From assembly GCA_045586595.1 (NCBI GenBank), contig JAZNAQ010000051.1:1-22426 (forward strand): a stretch of 22,426 bases of DNA. Reading direction: 5' to 3'. The notes below the pieces were generated by a model. The model searched no databases. It was given only the letters and a program-made list of their open reading frames with translations, and was not told the DNA's origin. Both the position numbers and the translations under genes were made by a program. This DNA is from SIG480 sp045586595 (GTDB lineage Bacteria > Bacillota > Clostridia > Oscillospirales > JAAYXM01). Positions 1 to 8,237 of the stretch are shown piece after piece (position 1 is the first letter of the stretch; the number at the start of each line of letters is the position of its first letter).

Positions 1-15
1 AAACCAAATCGGCGC

Positions 16-141
16 AAATCCCTCCTATCCTACGAAGGATTTGTTATTATGAGCGGAGCGAATAACAAGGTTCGCTCAGCCGTCAAAATCTTTGATTTTG
101 AATACGGCGTGCGGTTCTTATATCCACTTAACTACGGAGGC
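16..141. other. Hairpin cluster with a tRNA-5'-half-like stretch, upstream of zapA
   Basis: No gene is visible in the first 293 bases. Three successive hairpins can be read: ATCC/GGAT (27-30 with 37-40), a perfect 8-bp TTGTTATT/AATAACAA (41-48 with 61-68, loop 49-60), and TCAAAATC/GATTTTGA (83-90 with 94-101), extended by CCG/CGG at 80-82 and 105-107. On the minus strand, 141 down to 117 reads like the acceptor 5' strand plus D-arm of a tRNA (GCCTCCG, TA, GTTA, an AGTGGATA loop, TAAG). No anticodon loop, T-arm or matching 3' acceptor strand follows, so this is not an intact tRNA. It may be a dispersed palindromic element or a tRNA remnant; identity uncertain. Confidence 0.35.
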
Positions 142-220
142 GTGCCGACCATATAATTTTAATATATGCCGCAAGAGTTGTCAAGCTTTCAAAAAAATTG
201 TTAACTTTAAAAAATAAATG

Positions 221-249
221 TTTAAATATTTCGCGCGGTATGGTATACT
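221..249 (+). promoter_or_regulatory. Probable extended -10 promoter of the zapA operon
   Basis: The -10 hexamer is TATACT (244-249), preceded by TGG (241-243), which makes the extended TGn motif. A weak -35 TTTAAA lies at 221-226, 17 bp upstream. The region above it (190-230) is very AT-rich. The predicted start near 256 leaves a leader of about 38 nt before the zapA ATG. Confidence 0.6.
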
Positions 250-293
250 TATTACATATTTATATACCCAAAAAATAAGTGGAGGTAGAGGTC

Positions 294-605
294 ATGAAGA
301 ATGCAATTAACGTAAATATCGGCGGGGCGGAGCTTCGCCTCGTCAGCGGAGAGAATGAGGAGTATACACGCCGTGTTGCGGCGCACGTTGACTCGAAGAT
401 AAGCGAGGTCTTAAAGAGCGGGAACGTATCGCTTGTAGAGGCGGCTATTCTTTCGGCTGTCAATATTTCGGACGAGTATTACAAGGCACTTGAGACTGCA
501 GAGAATCTTCGCACACAGCTCAAGGACTACCTTGAGGACGGCAGCCGCATGAAGTCTGAAATTATGGACTTAAAGCGTGAGATTGCACGCCTTTCGGGCA
601 GATAA
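294..605 (+). CDS. zapA: Cell division protein ZapA
   Basis: A 103-aa homologue of ZapA, a cytoplasmic protein that binds FtsZ and bundles its filaments to stabilise the Z-ring. The N-terminal part (about residues 1-45) is the short beta/alpha ZapA domain, with a typical VNIGG..LRLVSGE beginning. The C-terminal part (about 50-103) is charged, helical and heptad-like, as expected for the dimerising coiled coil. The ATG at 294 is preferred over an in-frame GTG at 279 because GGAGGTAGAGG (281-291) directly precedes it and would otherwise lie inside the gene. It is the first gene of a compact operon; the U32 gene starts 6 bp after its stop, an arrangement common in Clostridia. Length fits the family. 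Confidence 0.88.
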   Translation: MKNAINVNIGGAELRLVSGENEEYTRRVAAHVDSKISEVLKSGNVSLVEAAILSAVNISDEYYKALETAENLRTQLKDYLEDGSRMKSEIMDLKREIARLSGR

Positions 606-611
606 TAAATA

Positions 612-2705
612 ATGCCGAAAAGAGCAGAAATTCTCTCGCCTGCGGGCTCACCCGAGGCGCTTCGCGCCGCAGTTGCAAACGGAGCCGACGCGGTATATCT
701 CGGGTACGGTGGGTTTAATGCAAGGCGGCTTGCAAAGAACTTTACGGAGGCAGAGCTGCGCGAGGCTTGCGACTTTTGCCGCAAGCGCGGGGTAAAGGTA
801 TATGTTACGGTCAACACGCTTGCGCGTGACCGTGAGATAGCAGAGGTAGAAAAAATATGCCGCAGCATAAATAATGCCGGGGTCGACGCAGTTATTGTTG
901 CCGACCTTGGCGTTGCGCGCCTTTTCAGAGAGGTTGCGCCTGACCTTCCGCTTCATGCTTCAACGCAGATGACGGTACACAACCTCGCAGGGGTAAAACA
1001 GCTTGCAGAGCTTGGCTTTACGCGCGCGGTACTCGCGCGCGAGCTTGAGCGTGAGGAGATTCGCGCCATATGCAAGGAGTCGCCGATTGAGCTTGAGGTG
1101 TTTGTTCACGGCGCGCTCTGTATGTGTTATTCAGGCCAGTGCGAGATGAGTGCGGTAATAGGCAGCCGCAGCGGCAACCGAGGCCTTTGCGCCCAGCCGT
1201 GCCGTATGCAGTATAAGCTCGGCGAGAGCGCAGGCGGGACATACCCGTTGAGCCTTAAGGATTTGTGCCTTGCCGACTATATAGTTGAGCTTTCTGAGAT
1301 GGGCGTTGCATCGCTCAAGATTGAGGGGCGCATGAAACGCCCCGAGTATGTTGCAACCGTTACGGGGATTTATTCTAAAATACTTCGCGAGGACAGAGCG
1401 GCAACCGATAAAGAAAAGAAGACACTTTCAGAGATATTTTCACGAGACGGCTTTACCGACGGTTATTACATGAACCGCAAGGGCAGGGATATGTTCGGAA
1501 TACGAACAGAAACTGCCGCTCCGGAGGAGCTTCTTTTGTCTGCGCGGAAAACGTATGAGGAAGTGCCCATTCCGTGTGAGGAGATTGATTTTTACTGCAT
1601 AATAGAGGCGGGAAAGCCTGCGCTTCTTGCCGTAAACGACAGCCGCGGAAACAGAACTATGGCACAGGGCCCGATCCCCGAGCCTGCGCGAAATGTCGCG
1701 CTCTCGGAGGAGGCGGTATACGCCCAGCTTCAGAAAACGGGCGGGACGAGGTTTTTAGCAAAGAGTATAAACATAAAGCTTGGCGACGGGCTGGCTCTGC
1801 CGCTTTCGTCGCTTAATGCACTGCGCCGCGAGTGCCTCTCAAACCTTGAGGAGAACTATTCGGCAAAGGAAACCCGCCGCGAGGGCAAGTTTAACGTTGG
1901 CTTTAAGCTCGTAAACCGTAAAGAAAAGCCGCGCCTTACGGTTTCGGTAAGGCATGTGGGGCAGATAAGCGAAGAAATGCTTTTAAGAAACCCCGAAATA
2001 ATATATATTCCGGTCACGGAGTTTAGCCGGAATGCGGAGAGAATTGCAGAAATAGCCGCAAAGTGCACCGTGGCGGCTGCGTTTCCTCGCATAATAAAGG
2101 ACACCGAGCGCGAAGAGATAATAAAAATGGCGACGGACGCAAGAGAAATAGGCATAGAATATGCCGCCGTGGGTAACACAGGGCATATAGAGCTTGCAAA
2201 AGAGCTCGGGTTTACTGTCCGCGCCGATTTCGGAATAAATGTATTTAACTCTTACGCCCTGCGCGAAGTAAGGCAGATGGGCGCGGTGAGCGCGCTTCTC
2301 TCGCCTGAGCTTACTTTTGCACAGATACGCGACATATCAAAGATAATGGATACCGAAATCATCGTTTACGGGCGACTTCCGCTCATGATATGCGAAAACT
2401 GTGTGGTGCAGGCACAAAAGGGCGCGTGTGTATGCCAGAATCACCACGTTCTGACCGACCGCACAGGGGCTGCATTCCCGCTGCTTCCCGAGTTCGGCCA
2501 CAGGACGCTGATTTTAAATTCACAAAAAATATTCTTGGCAGACAAGATGCGTGATTATGAAAAAATAGGCCTTGCCTTTGCGCGACTTTCGTTTACAAGT
2601 GAGAACGCGCGAGAGTGCGTACAGGTGATGGATGCATACATGGGCTGCGGCGAATACTCTCCGCATGAATATACAAGAGGACTATATTACCGAGGTGTTG
2701 AATAA
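612..2705 (+). CDS. U32-family protein (RlhA/TrhP-type RNA hydroxylation, 'collagenase-like')
   Basis: A 697-aa protein annotated in databases as peptidase U32. The N-terminal U32 domain opens with ILSPAGSPEAL and carries the family signature at residues 162-180 (E-x-F-x-H-G-x-L-C, then C-Y-S-G-x-C-x-M-S). Cysteines C170, C177, C193 and C197 are placed as likely Fe-S ligands. A middle DUF3656-like section (about 360-410) ends in LNALRREC. A second, degenerate U32-like half (about 440-670) contains YGRLPLM and a further cluster C594, C597, C606, C608. Family knowledge: E. coli relatives RlhA and TrhP act in prephenate-dependent hydroxylation of 23S rRNA or tRNA, so RNA modification is more likely than proteolysis, though the substrate cannot be told here. 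There is no clear Shine-Dalgarno before the ATG at 612, so translation is probably coupled to zapA. Confidence 0.85.
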   Translation: MPKRAEILSPAGSPEALRAAVANGADAVYLGYGGFNARRLAKNFTEAELREACDFCRKRGVKVYVTVNTLARDREIAEVEKICRSINNAGVDAVIVADLGVARLFREVAPDLPLHASTQMTVHNLAGVKQLAELGFTRAVLARELEREEIRAICKESPIELEVFVHGALCMCYSGQCEMSAVIGSRSGNRGLCAQPCRMQYKLGESAGGTYPLSLKDLCLADYIVELSEMGVASLKIEGRMKRPEYVATVTGIYSKILREDRAATDKEKKTLSEIFSRDGFTDGYYMNRKGRDMFGIRTETAAPEELLLSARKTYEEVPIPCEEIDFYCIIEAGKPALLAVNDSRGNRTMAQGPIPEPARNVALSEEAVYAQLQKTGGTRFLAKSINIKLGDGLALPLSSLNALRRECLSNLEENYSAKETRREGKFNVGFKLVNRKEKPRLTVSVRHVGQISEEMLLRNPEIIYIPVTEFSRNAERIAEIAAKCTVAAAFPRIIKDTEREEIIKMATDAREIGIEYAAVGNTGHIELAKELGFTVRADFGINVFNSYALREVRQMGAVSALLSPELTFAQIRDISKIMDTEIIVYGRLPLMICENCVVQAQKGACVCQNHHVLTDRTGAAFPLLPEFGHRTLILNSQKIFLADKMRDYEKIGLAFARLSFTSENARECVQVMDAYMGCGEYSPHEYTRGLYYRGVE

Positions 2706-2707
2706 CA

Positions 2708-3154
2708 ATGCTTAATGATGTGAAAATAAAACTGCTGAGCGAAACTGCAACGGTGCCGACCCGCGCGACAGACGGAAGTGCAGGATACGACCTACGCGCG
2801 GACATTAAAGAGCCGCAAACGCTGCGCCCCGGCGAGATTGCGGCAGTGCCGACAGGTGTTGCAATCGCCCTTCCCGACAAGAACTATGTCGCGGTTGTAT
2901 GCGCGAGGAGCGGCCTTGCGATAAAACACGGAATTTCTCTTGCAAACGGCGTGGGAATAATAGACAGCGACTATCGCGGAGAGCTCAAGGTAGGGCTTAT
3001 AAACCTCGGCGCAAACGATTTTGTTATAGAGCCAAATGAGCGCATTGCACAGATGCTTATAATGCCCGTGCTCACCCCAGAGCTTAAGGTGTGTGATGAT
3101 ATTTCTGAGACTGAGCGGGGCGCCGGCGGCTTTGGAAGCACAGGGAGAAAGTAG
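2708..3154 (+). CDS. dut: dUTP diphosphatase (dUTPase)
   Basis: A 148-aa trimeric-type dUTPase that hydrolyses dUTP to dUMP and pyrophosphate, keeping uracil out of DNA and feeding dTMP synthesis. All five motifs are readable: I GSAGYDLRA (23-31), II ARSGL (66-70), III GVGIIDSDYRG (81-91) with the catalytic Asp86 and Tyr89, IV NERIAQ (110-115), and V RGAGGFGSTG (137-146), the C-terminal lid arm. The length is complete. It starts 2 bp after the U32 stop and ends 10 bp before maf, so it is in the same operon. Placing dut beside maf groups two enzymes that remove non-canonical nucleotides. Confidence 0.95.
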   Translation: MLNDVKIKLLSETATVPTRATDGSAGYDLRADIKEPQTLRPGEIAAVPTGVAIALPDKNYVAVVCARSGLAIKHGISLANGVGIIDSDYRGELKVGLINLGANDFVIEPNERIAQMLIMPVLTPELKVCDDISETERGAGGFGSTGRK

Positions 3155-3164
3155 ATAGCAGGTT

Positions 3165-3734
3165 ATGTTGATTTTAGCGTCAAAGTCTCCGCGCAGGCGC
3201 GAGCTTCTCGCACTGTACACGGAGCAATTTGAAATAGAAGTATCAAACGCACATGAGCCTGATTTTTGCGGGGGAGACGTTTCAGATTATGTAAAGACAC
3301 TTGCCGCCATCAAGGCGCGCGAGATTTCTGAAAGACACCCGGATGATACCGTTATCGGCGCCGATACGGTTGTAGCGTTTGACGGCAAAGTGCTTGGCAA
3401 ACCCAGAGATGAGGCACACGCAAAAGAGATGCTTACAGCTATGTCGGGCAAGGCCCAGCAGGTGTATACGGGTGTGTGCGTTATAAAGGGCGGAGTTGAA
3501 ATTACCGATTCTGTCTGCACATCGGTTGTGTTCCGCGAGATTTCTGAAAAAGAGATAGACGAATATATTGCCACGGGCGAAAGCCTTGATAAAGCAGGGG
3601 CCTATGGCATACAGGGCGGCGCGAAAGAGTTTGTAAAGACGATTTCGGGAGACTATTTTAACGTAATAGGCCTTCCGATGAAGCGTATCGCAGAAATTTT
3701 AGACGGAATATTAAACACACATTCGGAGTGGTGA
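3165..3734 (+). CDS. maf: Maf-family nucleoside triphosphate pyrophosphatase
   Basis: A 189-aa Maf protein, a cytoplasmic house-cleaning enzyme that converts NTPs to NMPs and pyrophosphate. It shows the N-terminal phosphate-binding motif ASKSPRRRELL (5-15), the GADTVV strand (65-70) with the acidic catalytic residue D67, K79-P80, and the AYGIQG...FVKTISGDYFNVIGLP segment (146-171), which fits the dTTP/UTP-preferring YhdE-like branch. The full family length is present. maf commonly precedes mreBCD in Firmicutes; here mreC follows after 5 bp, so the canonical order is kept except that mreB is missing. Confidence 0.92.
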   Translation: MLILASKSPRRRELLALYTEQFEIEVSNAHEPDFCGGDVSDYVKTLAAIKAREISERHPDDTVIGADTVVAFDGKVLGKPRDEAHAKEMLTAMSGKAQQVYTGVCVIKGGVEITDSVCTSVVFREISEKEIDEYIATGESLDKAGAYGIQGGAKEFVKTISGDYFNVIGLPMKRIAEILDGILNTHSEW

Positions 3735-3739
3735 AATAA

Positions 3740-4579
3740 ATGAACGAGTTTTTCTCAAAAAAGACGGTTGTGACCATTCTTATAGCCGTTTTAATATCGC
3801 TCATTCTCGCGATACTCTCCGCCGTTTCGGGCGGCAGAATATCGCCTGTTGGCTCGCTTATAAATATAATCTCACAGCCGATACAAAGCGTGACATCAGG
3901 CATTTCGGGCTACTTTTCCGACAGGGCAGACCGCGCTCTGCGCTACGACGAAATGGAGAAGGAGAACGAGAAACTCCGTGAGGAGCTTGAGCTTGTAAAA
4001 CAGGCTCTGCGCGAGCGTGAGGCAATGGGCAAAGAGAACGTACAGCTTCGCGCGGCGCTTGCACTGCGCGAGAGGGACTCGTCGTTTGTGTTTGAGGCGG
4101 CTGAGATTGTCGCAAAGAACGCCGACAACTGGACGCGCTCGTTTACCATAAACAAGGGCTCAAGCTCGGGCATAGTTGCCGATAACTGTGTTATTACCGC
4201 CGAGGGTATGGTTGGGTATGTCAGTGAGGTCGGCGCTACCTGGGCTACGGTCACCGCGATAACTGATACTACTATGGAGGCATCTGCAATAGCGTCGCGA
4301 ACACGCGATGTTGCAAGTGCTGAGGGTGATTTTCAGCTCATGGCAGACGGCTGCTTCAGGCTAAGCTATCTCCCGCGCAATACGCAGATTTTAGCGGGCG
4401 ACGTTATAGAAACCTCGGGTGTCGGTGGGCTGTTCCCCAAGGGGATAGTTCTCGGAAGTGTTGTTGAGGTAAAAAACGAAAGCCACGGTATTTCTAAATA
4501 TGCTATAGTAAAGCCTGCTGTTGATCTTGATAACGTCAACCATGTGCTTGTTATAAAGTCATTTCAGATAACGGAGTAG
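3740..4579 (+). CDS. mreC: Rod shape-determining protein MreC
   Basis: A 279-aa MreC, the extracytoplasmic scaffold of the elongation complex that links MreD and MreB to PBP2. The sequence shows one N-terminal membrane segment (about residues 9-29), a coiled coil (about 66-108, rich in E, K and L heptads), then the two beta-barrel lobes with family landmarks INKGSSSGI (137-145), AEGMVGYVSEVG (154-165) and TSGVGGLFPKGIVLGS (225-240). It starts 5 bp after maf and is followed 12 bp later by mreD. No mreB lies in the window, so the actin-like partner must be elsewhere or upstream. Confidence 0.93.
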   Translation: MNEFFSKKTVVTILIAVLISLILAILSAVSGGRISPVGSLINIISQPIQSVTSGISGYFSDRADRALRYDEMEKENEKLREELELVKQALREREAMGKENVQLRAALALRERDSSFVFEAAEIVAKNADNWTRSFTINKGSSSGIVADNCVITAEGMVGYVSEVGATWATVTAITDTTMEASAIASRTRDVASAEGDFQLMADGCFRLSYLPRNTQILAGDVIETSGVGGLFPKGIVLGSVVEVKNESHGISKYAIVKPAVDLDNVNHVLVIKSFQITE

Positions 4580-4591
4580 GGGTAGAGGTAG

Positions 4592-5113
4592 ATGACTCTG
4601 AATGTGCGCCGACAACTGTATAAATGGATATGCTACAGTGCGCTTATGTTTATCGCCGTAGTGCTTCAGACAACTCTGTTTGCAAAATTACGCGTGTTTT
4701 CTGCAGCGCCCTCGCTTATACCGTTCATCGTAGCGGCAATAGCTTTGCGTGAGGGTGTCGGCAACGGTATGATTGCAGGACTTATCGGCGGATTTATATG
4801 CGATGCGATATATTCGGGGCACGAAGGGTTTTATATTATCACTATGTGTGCGCTTGCGTTTGTGATTTGCCTGATGAACACGGTTATGTACTGGAAAAGT
4901 TACGGAATGGCAGTGATTGACTGGGCGGTGCTAATAATTCTTATGCATTTTATCCATTACTGTCTTTATATGCTCGCCAAAGGTGAAGGCAGCATTGTTT
5001 CGCTTGCGTATGTAATACCGGGTGAATTTATTGCAAGTTTGCCGTTTACGCCGTTTTTGTATGTGATGATAAAGAAAATCCAAAAAGGGTTTGAAGAACT
5101 GGACGAATTTTGA
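4592..5113 (+). CDS. mreD: Rod shape-determining protein MreD
   Basis: A 173-aa, strongly hydrophobic protein with about five or six predicted membrane segments, matching MreD in length and in its place between mreC and the class B PBP gene. MreD is an integral membrane part of the elongasome that works with MreC to stimulate PBP2 and RodA. The family is poorly conserved in sequence, so the call rests mainly on topology and synteny; the GLIGGFICDAIYSG segment (about 64-77) resembles the conserved glycine/aspartate loop. A Shine-Dalgarno-like AGAGGT precedes the ATG. Confidence 0.88.
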   Translation: MTLNVRRQLYKWICYSALMFIAVVLQTTLFAKLRVFSAAPSLIPFIVAAIALREGVGNGMIAGLIGGFICDAIYSGHEGFYIITMCALAFVICLMNTVMYWKSYGMAVIDWAVLIILMHFIHYCLYMLAKGEGSIVSLAYVIPGEFIASLPFTPFLYVMIKKIQKGFEELDEF

Positions 5114-5133
5114 TTTGAGAGAAGGTGCGCACG

Positions 5134-7197
5134 ATGAACAGAAATAACGTAAGAGTGTGGATTCTTGCGGCAGTCGCGATGGTTGCGGCAGTTGTGTTTG
5201 TCGGCCGCCTTTATTTTTTACAGATAGTAAGCGGTGAGGACTATCTTGAACGCTCGACAAAGCGCACCTCGCGCACCGTTACTGTTACAGCGCCTCGTGG
5301 AGAAATACTCGATCGCTTTGGGAGGCCGCTTGTTACAAACCGAATGAGCTTTTCAGTTGTGTTTGATGCTACAACGTGGGACAAATCAAAGCGCGAGGAG
5401 GTTCTGATCTCGCTCGTTACGCTCTGCGACACAGCGGGGCAGGAGTACATTGACACACTCCCGATAACTGCCGCCTCTCCATTTGCCTATACCTATACCG
5501 CGGGCGAGGGGTCAAGCGACGAAAAGGATATAGCAGAATATTTGAAAAACAGGAAGTGGGACAAGGACACGCCTGCAGACGAGCTTATAGGGCTTTTTGT
5601 TGAGAGATATGACCTTAAAAAAACCACAGACACAACGCTTCTCAGGAAAATAATCGGTGTGTGTTATGAGATGGAAACACGCGGCTTTTCTAAGTCGCAG
5701 CCGTATACATTCGCCCGAGATGTAGACCGCGAGCTTGTAACGCGCATAAAGGAGCATTCGCGCGCGCTTCCCGGTGTTATGATAGAGGTAGAGCCAATAC
5801 GAGAGTATAAGACAAGCGCCGCCGCACATCTGCTCGGCAGGGTAGGGATAATTTACCGTGAGGAGTATGCCGAACTCAAGGCGCAGGGCTATAAAATGAC
5901 TGATATGGTCGGCAAAGACGGGATAGAAAAGGCGTATGAATCCTATCTGCGCGGCATTGACGGCTCAAAGACAACCGAAACAACAACCACTGGAAAGACA
6001 ACAACAGTTTTATATGAAGAGCCCCCCGTGCTCGGAAAAAACTGTGTGCTCACAATAGACCTTAAGATGCAGGAAGCGGCAGAGAAAGCACTTTCTGAGC
6101 TTGTGCCGCGGCTCCGCGCAGAGGGAAAGACCAACCCGCGCTGGGGCGGCGAGGACGCAAAGGGCGCGGCCTGCGTTGCGATAGACGTAAAATCGGGGGG
6201 ATTGCTCGTTTCAGCATCATACCCGACTTATGATATAACGCAATATTCTAAAAATTACAATGCCCTTTTTAAGGACAAATATCTTCCTCTTTTAAACCGC
6301 GCGATACAGGGCGCGTACCCGCCCGGCTCGACGTTTAAAATGATAACGGCCGTAGCAGGGCTTGAGGAGAACATAATAGAGCCGGATGAGAAGATGCTTA
6401 CCACAGGTAAGTACATGTATTATGCACCCAGCACAACGCCGATGTGCGACATCTTCCGCCAATACGGTAAGACTCATGGCAAGATAGATGTATCAGAGGC
6501 TATAAAGGTTTCGTGCAACTACTTCTTCTATGATGTCGGACGCCGTGTGGGGATAGACACGCTTGCGGCGTGGGCAAAAAGGTTTGGTCTGGGCGAGAAG
6601 ACGGGAATTGAGATTGCGGGCGAGCTTTCGGGGCAGGTCGCGAGCCGTGAGGCACGCGAGGCAAAGGGCAGGCCCTGGTACCCGGGCGAGACACTGTCTG
6701 CGGCTATCGGCCAATCGGACACGATGGTGACGCCCATTCAGCTTGCAAACTATGTTGCACAGCTTGTAAACCACGGTGTGAGGTATAAGCCGCACCTGTT
6801 AAAGAGCGTGCGCGACCCGGACACAAACGAGGAGCTTGAAGCCATAACCCCCGAGGTGGTAAGCCGTATAGATCTCTCGGAGGACACATACAGAGCGATA
6901 ATAGACGGACTTCACGCCGGTGCGCAGGAGAGCGGCGGTACTTCATACTCGGTTTTCGGTAATTACGCTGTTGCTGTCGGAGGAAAGACGGGCTCGGCTC
7001 AGGCACCGGGAGGCTCGCACGCTGTTTATGTAGCGTTTGCGCCGATTGATGACCCTGAGGTTGCCGTTGCCGTAGTTGTAGAGAACGGCGGTCAGGGCAG
7101 CCGAATTCCATCGGTTGCAAAAGCAGTATTTGATGCATACTTCTCAGCAAGTTTTGAGAACGTTAAACGTACAAATGAGGGTGTTTTGTTGGCGTAG
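5134..7197 (+). CDS. mrdA: Penicillin-binding protein 2 (class B transpeptidase)
   Basis: A 687-aa class B PBP that cross-links sidewall peptidoglycan with RodA, MreC and MreD. It has an N-terminal signal anchor (about residues 7-31), a dimerisation domain starting with the APRGEILDRFGRPL motif, and a transpeptidase domain with all three active-site motifs: STFK (S399, K402), SCN (460-462) and KTG (618-620). Unusual is a threonine-rich tract just before the catalytic domain (about 280-293: KTTETTTTGKTTT). The ATG at 5134 is chosen over an in-frame GTG at 5125 because AGAGAAGG (5118-5125) sits 8 nt before it. It is the last gene of the zapA-mrdA operon; a hairpin-rich repeat follows. Confidence 0.94.
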   Translation: MNRNNVRVWILAAVAMVAAVVFVGRLYFLQIVSGEDYLERSTKRTSRTVTVTAPRGEILDRFGRPLVTNRMSFSVVFDATTWDKSKREEVLISLVTLCDTAGQEYIDTLPITAASPFAYTYTAGEGSSDEKDIAEYLKNRKWDKDTPADELIGLFVERYDLKKTTDTTLLRKIIGVCYEMETRGFSKSQPYTFARDVDRELVTRIKEHSRALPGVMIEVEPIREYKTSAAAHLLGRVGIIYREEYAELKAQGYKMTDMVGKDGIEKAYESYLRGIDGSKTTETTTTGKTTTVLYEEPPVLGKNCVLTIDLKMQEAAEKALSELVPRLRAEGKTNPRWGGEDAKGAACVAIDVKSGGLLVSASYPTYDITQYSKNYNALFKDKYLPLLNRAIQGAYPPGSTFKMITAVAGLEENIIEPDEKMLTTGKYMYYAPSTTPMCDIFRQYGKTHGKIDVSEAIKVSCNYFFYDVGRRVGIDTLAAWAKRFGLGEKTGIEIAGELSGQVASREAREAKGRPWYPGETLSAAIGQSDTMVTPIQLANYVAQLVNHGVRYKPHLLKSVRDPDTNEELEAITPEVVSRIDLSEDTYRAIIDGLHAGAQESGGTSYSVFGNYAVAVGGKTGSAQAPGGSHAVYVAFAPIDDPEVAVAVVVENGGQGSRIPSVAKAVFDAYFSASFENVKRTNEGVLLA

Positions 7198-7252
7198 GTC
7201 TTTGTTTTAATAGATATTATATAGTTGCATCTGCTTTGTTTGTTTAATTAGC

Positions 7253-7379
7253 TTGCCCTGCGGGGCAGGAGATTCCTTCTTTTTCTTTTGAAAAAGAAGC
7301 AAAACAAAGAAAAGGGGGGATTTCGATTTCCCCCCTTTTTAAACCCCCTTGAAACGACCAGGGCTTTGCCCTGGACCCG
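7253..7379 (+). repeat. Four-hairpin intergenic repeat, copy 1
   Basis: A ~127-bp element after mrdA, matched by a second copy at 10294-10421 in the same orientation. Hairpins in order: A TGCCC/GGGCA (7254-7258 with 7263-7267); B a 10-bp stem (7276-7285 with 7290-7299, loop TTTT); C a G6/C6 stem with flanking A/T pairs (7310-7320 with 7329-7339); D CCAGGGC/GCCCTGG (7358-7364 with 7368-7374). A second C-rich tract (7344-7350) could compete for the G-run of hairpin C. Differences from copy 2 fall mostly in loops and linkers. Confidence 0.85.
7309..7340 (+). terminator. Probable intrinsic terminator of the zapA-mrdA operon (hairpin C of the repeat)
   Basis: AAAAGGGGGG (7310-7319) pairs with CCCCCCTTTT (7330-7339) and is followed by a short T-run. 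It is the only strong terminator-like structure between mrdA and minD. The A-run on the 5' side would let it work on the opposite strand too. Confidence 0.65.
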
Positions 7380-7402
7380 TTAAAAAAGTGCAAATTTTTT
7401 AA

Positions 7403-7431
7403 TTTACAAATTAAATTTTATATTGTATACT
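7403..7431 (+). promoter_or_regulatory. Promoter of minD-mgsA
   Basis: TTTACA (7403-7408), a 17-bp spacer, then TATACT (7426-7431), giving a good sigma-A-type promoter. The predicted start near 7438 leaves a ~25-nt leader with AGGAG at 7450-7454. An ATG at 7439 would sit at the transcript's 5' end with no ribosome binding site, which supports 7463 as the minD start. Confidence 0.7.
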
Positions 7432-7462
7432 ATAATAAATGTGGTTGAAAGGAGCGGGGAGT

Positions 7463-8221
7463 ATGTCGCGTGCTATATGCGTTGCCTCAGGCAAGGGCGG
7501 AACAGGTAAGACCTCGGTTGCATCGGGGCTTGCGTGCTGTCTTGCGGCATTAGGCAAACGGGTTGTTGTTCTCGATGCCGATGTAGGGCTTCGCAATATG
7601 GACATTGTCCTCGGTGTTGCCGACGCGGCACTATTTGACTTTACAGATGTTATCTCCGGCAATGTTGAGCTTTCGCGTGCGCTGCTTACCCATCCACTTA
7701 TAGAAAATCTTTCGCTTTTGTCTGCTCCACTCGGCGAGCACGCGGGGAGAAGTACCTCGCCGGAGGAGATAGCAAAGCTTGTTTGTGAGATAAAAGAGCT
7801 GTGCGATTTTTGCATAATCGACTGCCCTGCAGGGCTTGATTTTGGATTTAATCTTGCCGCTGCCGCGGCAGATGCTGCTATTCTCGTGGCGACTCCCGAT
7901 ACTGTGAGCCTTCGCGATGCTCAGCTTACACGCGCGGCGCTGCGTGCGCGCGGGATTCGCGATATACGCCTTGTTGTAAACCGTGTTCGCCCGTCGCTCA
8001 TAAGAAAGCTTGCCGCTGCAAATATTGACGAGGCGATAGACCGCACAAACACACAGCTTATCGGTATTGTGCCGGAGGATAAAAATGTTATAGAAGCGGC
8101 AAACAAGGGGACACTTCTGTTTTCAAACCTTCGTGCACCTGCTGCCCGTGCATATCGCAATATAGCAAGAAGGGTATGCGGGGAGAATGTTCCGCTTATG
8201 AAGATATCGAGAAAAATTTGA
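7463..8221 (+). CDS. minD: Septum site-determining ATPase MinD
   Basis: A 252-aa ParA/MinD ATPase. It has the deviant Walker A GKGGTGKT (residues 10-17), the DADVGLRNMDIVLG segment (38-51) typical of MinD, and a Walker B-like CIIDCPAG. MinD binds membrane as an ATP dimer and positions the MinC division inhibitor. The protein is slightly short: it ends soon after GENVPLM in a short basic tail (KISRKI), and the usual C-terminal amphipathic membrane-targeting helix with its F/L-rich KGFxxxLFG-type ending is not evident. Neither minC nor minE is adjacent. The ATG at 7463 is selected by AGGAG 8 nt upstream. Context beside mrdA and mgsA favours MinD over ParA or FlhG. Confidence 0.85.
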   Translation: MSRAICVASGKGGTGKTSVASGLACCLAALGKRVVVLDADVGLRNMDIVLGVADAALFDFTDVISGNVELSRALLTHPLIENLSLLSAPLGEHAGRSTSPEEIAKLVCEIKELCDFCIIDCPAGLDFGFNLAAAAADAAILVATPDTVSLRDAQLTRAALRARGIRDIRLVVNRVRPSLIRKLAAANIDEAIDRTNTQLIGIVPEDKNVIEAANKGTLLFSNLRAPAARAYRNIARRVCGENVPLMKISRKI

Positions 8222-8237
8222 GTATGAGGATAATGAT

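Noticed and set aside
117..141. tRNA gene on the minus strand
   Set aside because: Only the 5' acceptor strand and D-arm look right; no anticodon loop with U33, T-arm or 3' acceptor strand follows.
279..296. GTG at 279 as the zapA start
   Set aside because: The Shine-Dalgarno lies downstream of it; the ATG at 294 is correctly spaced.
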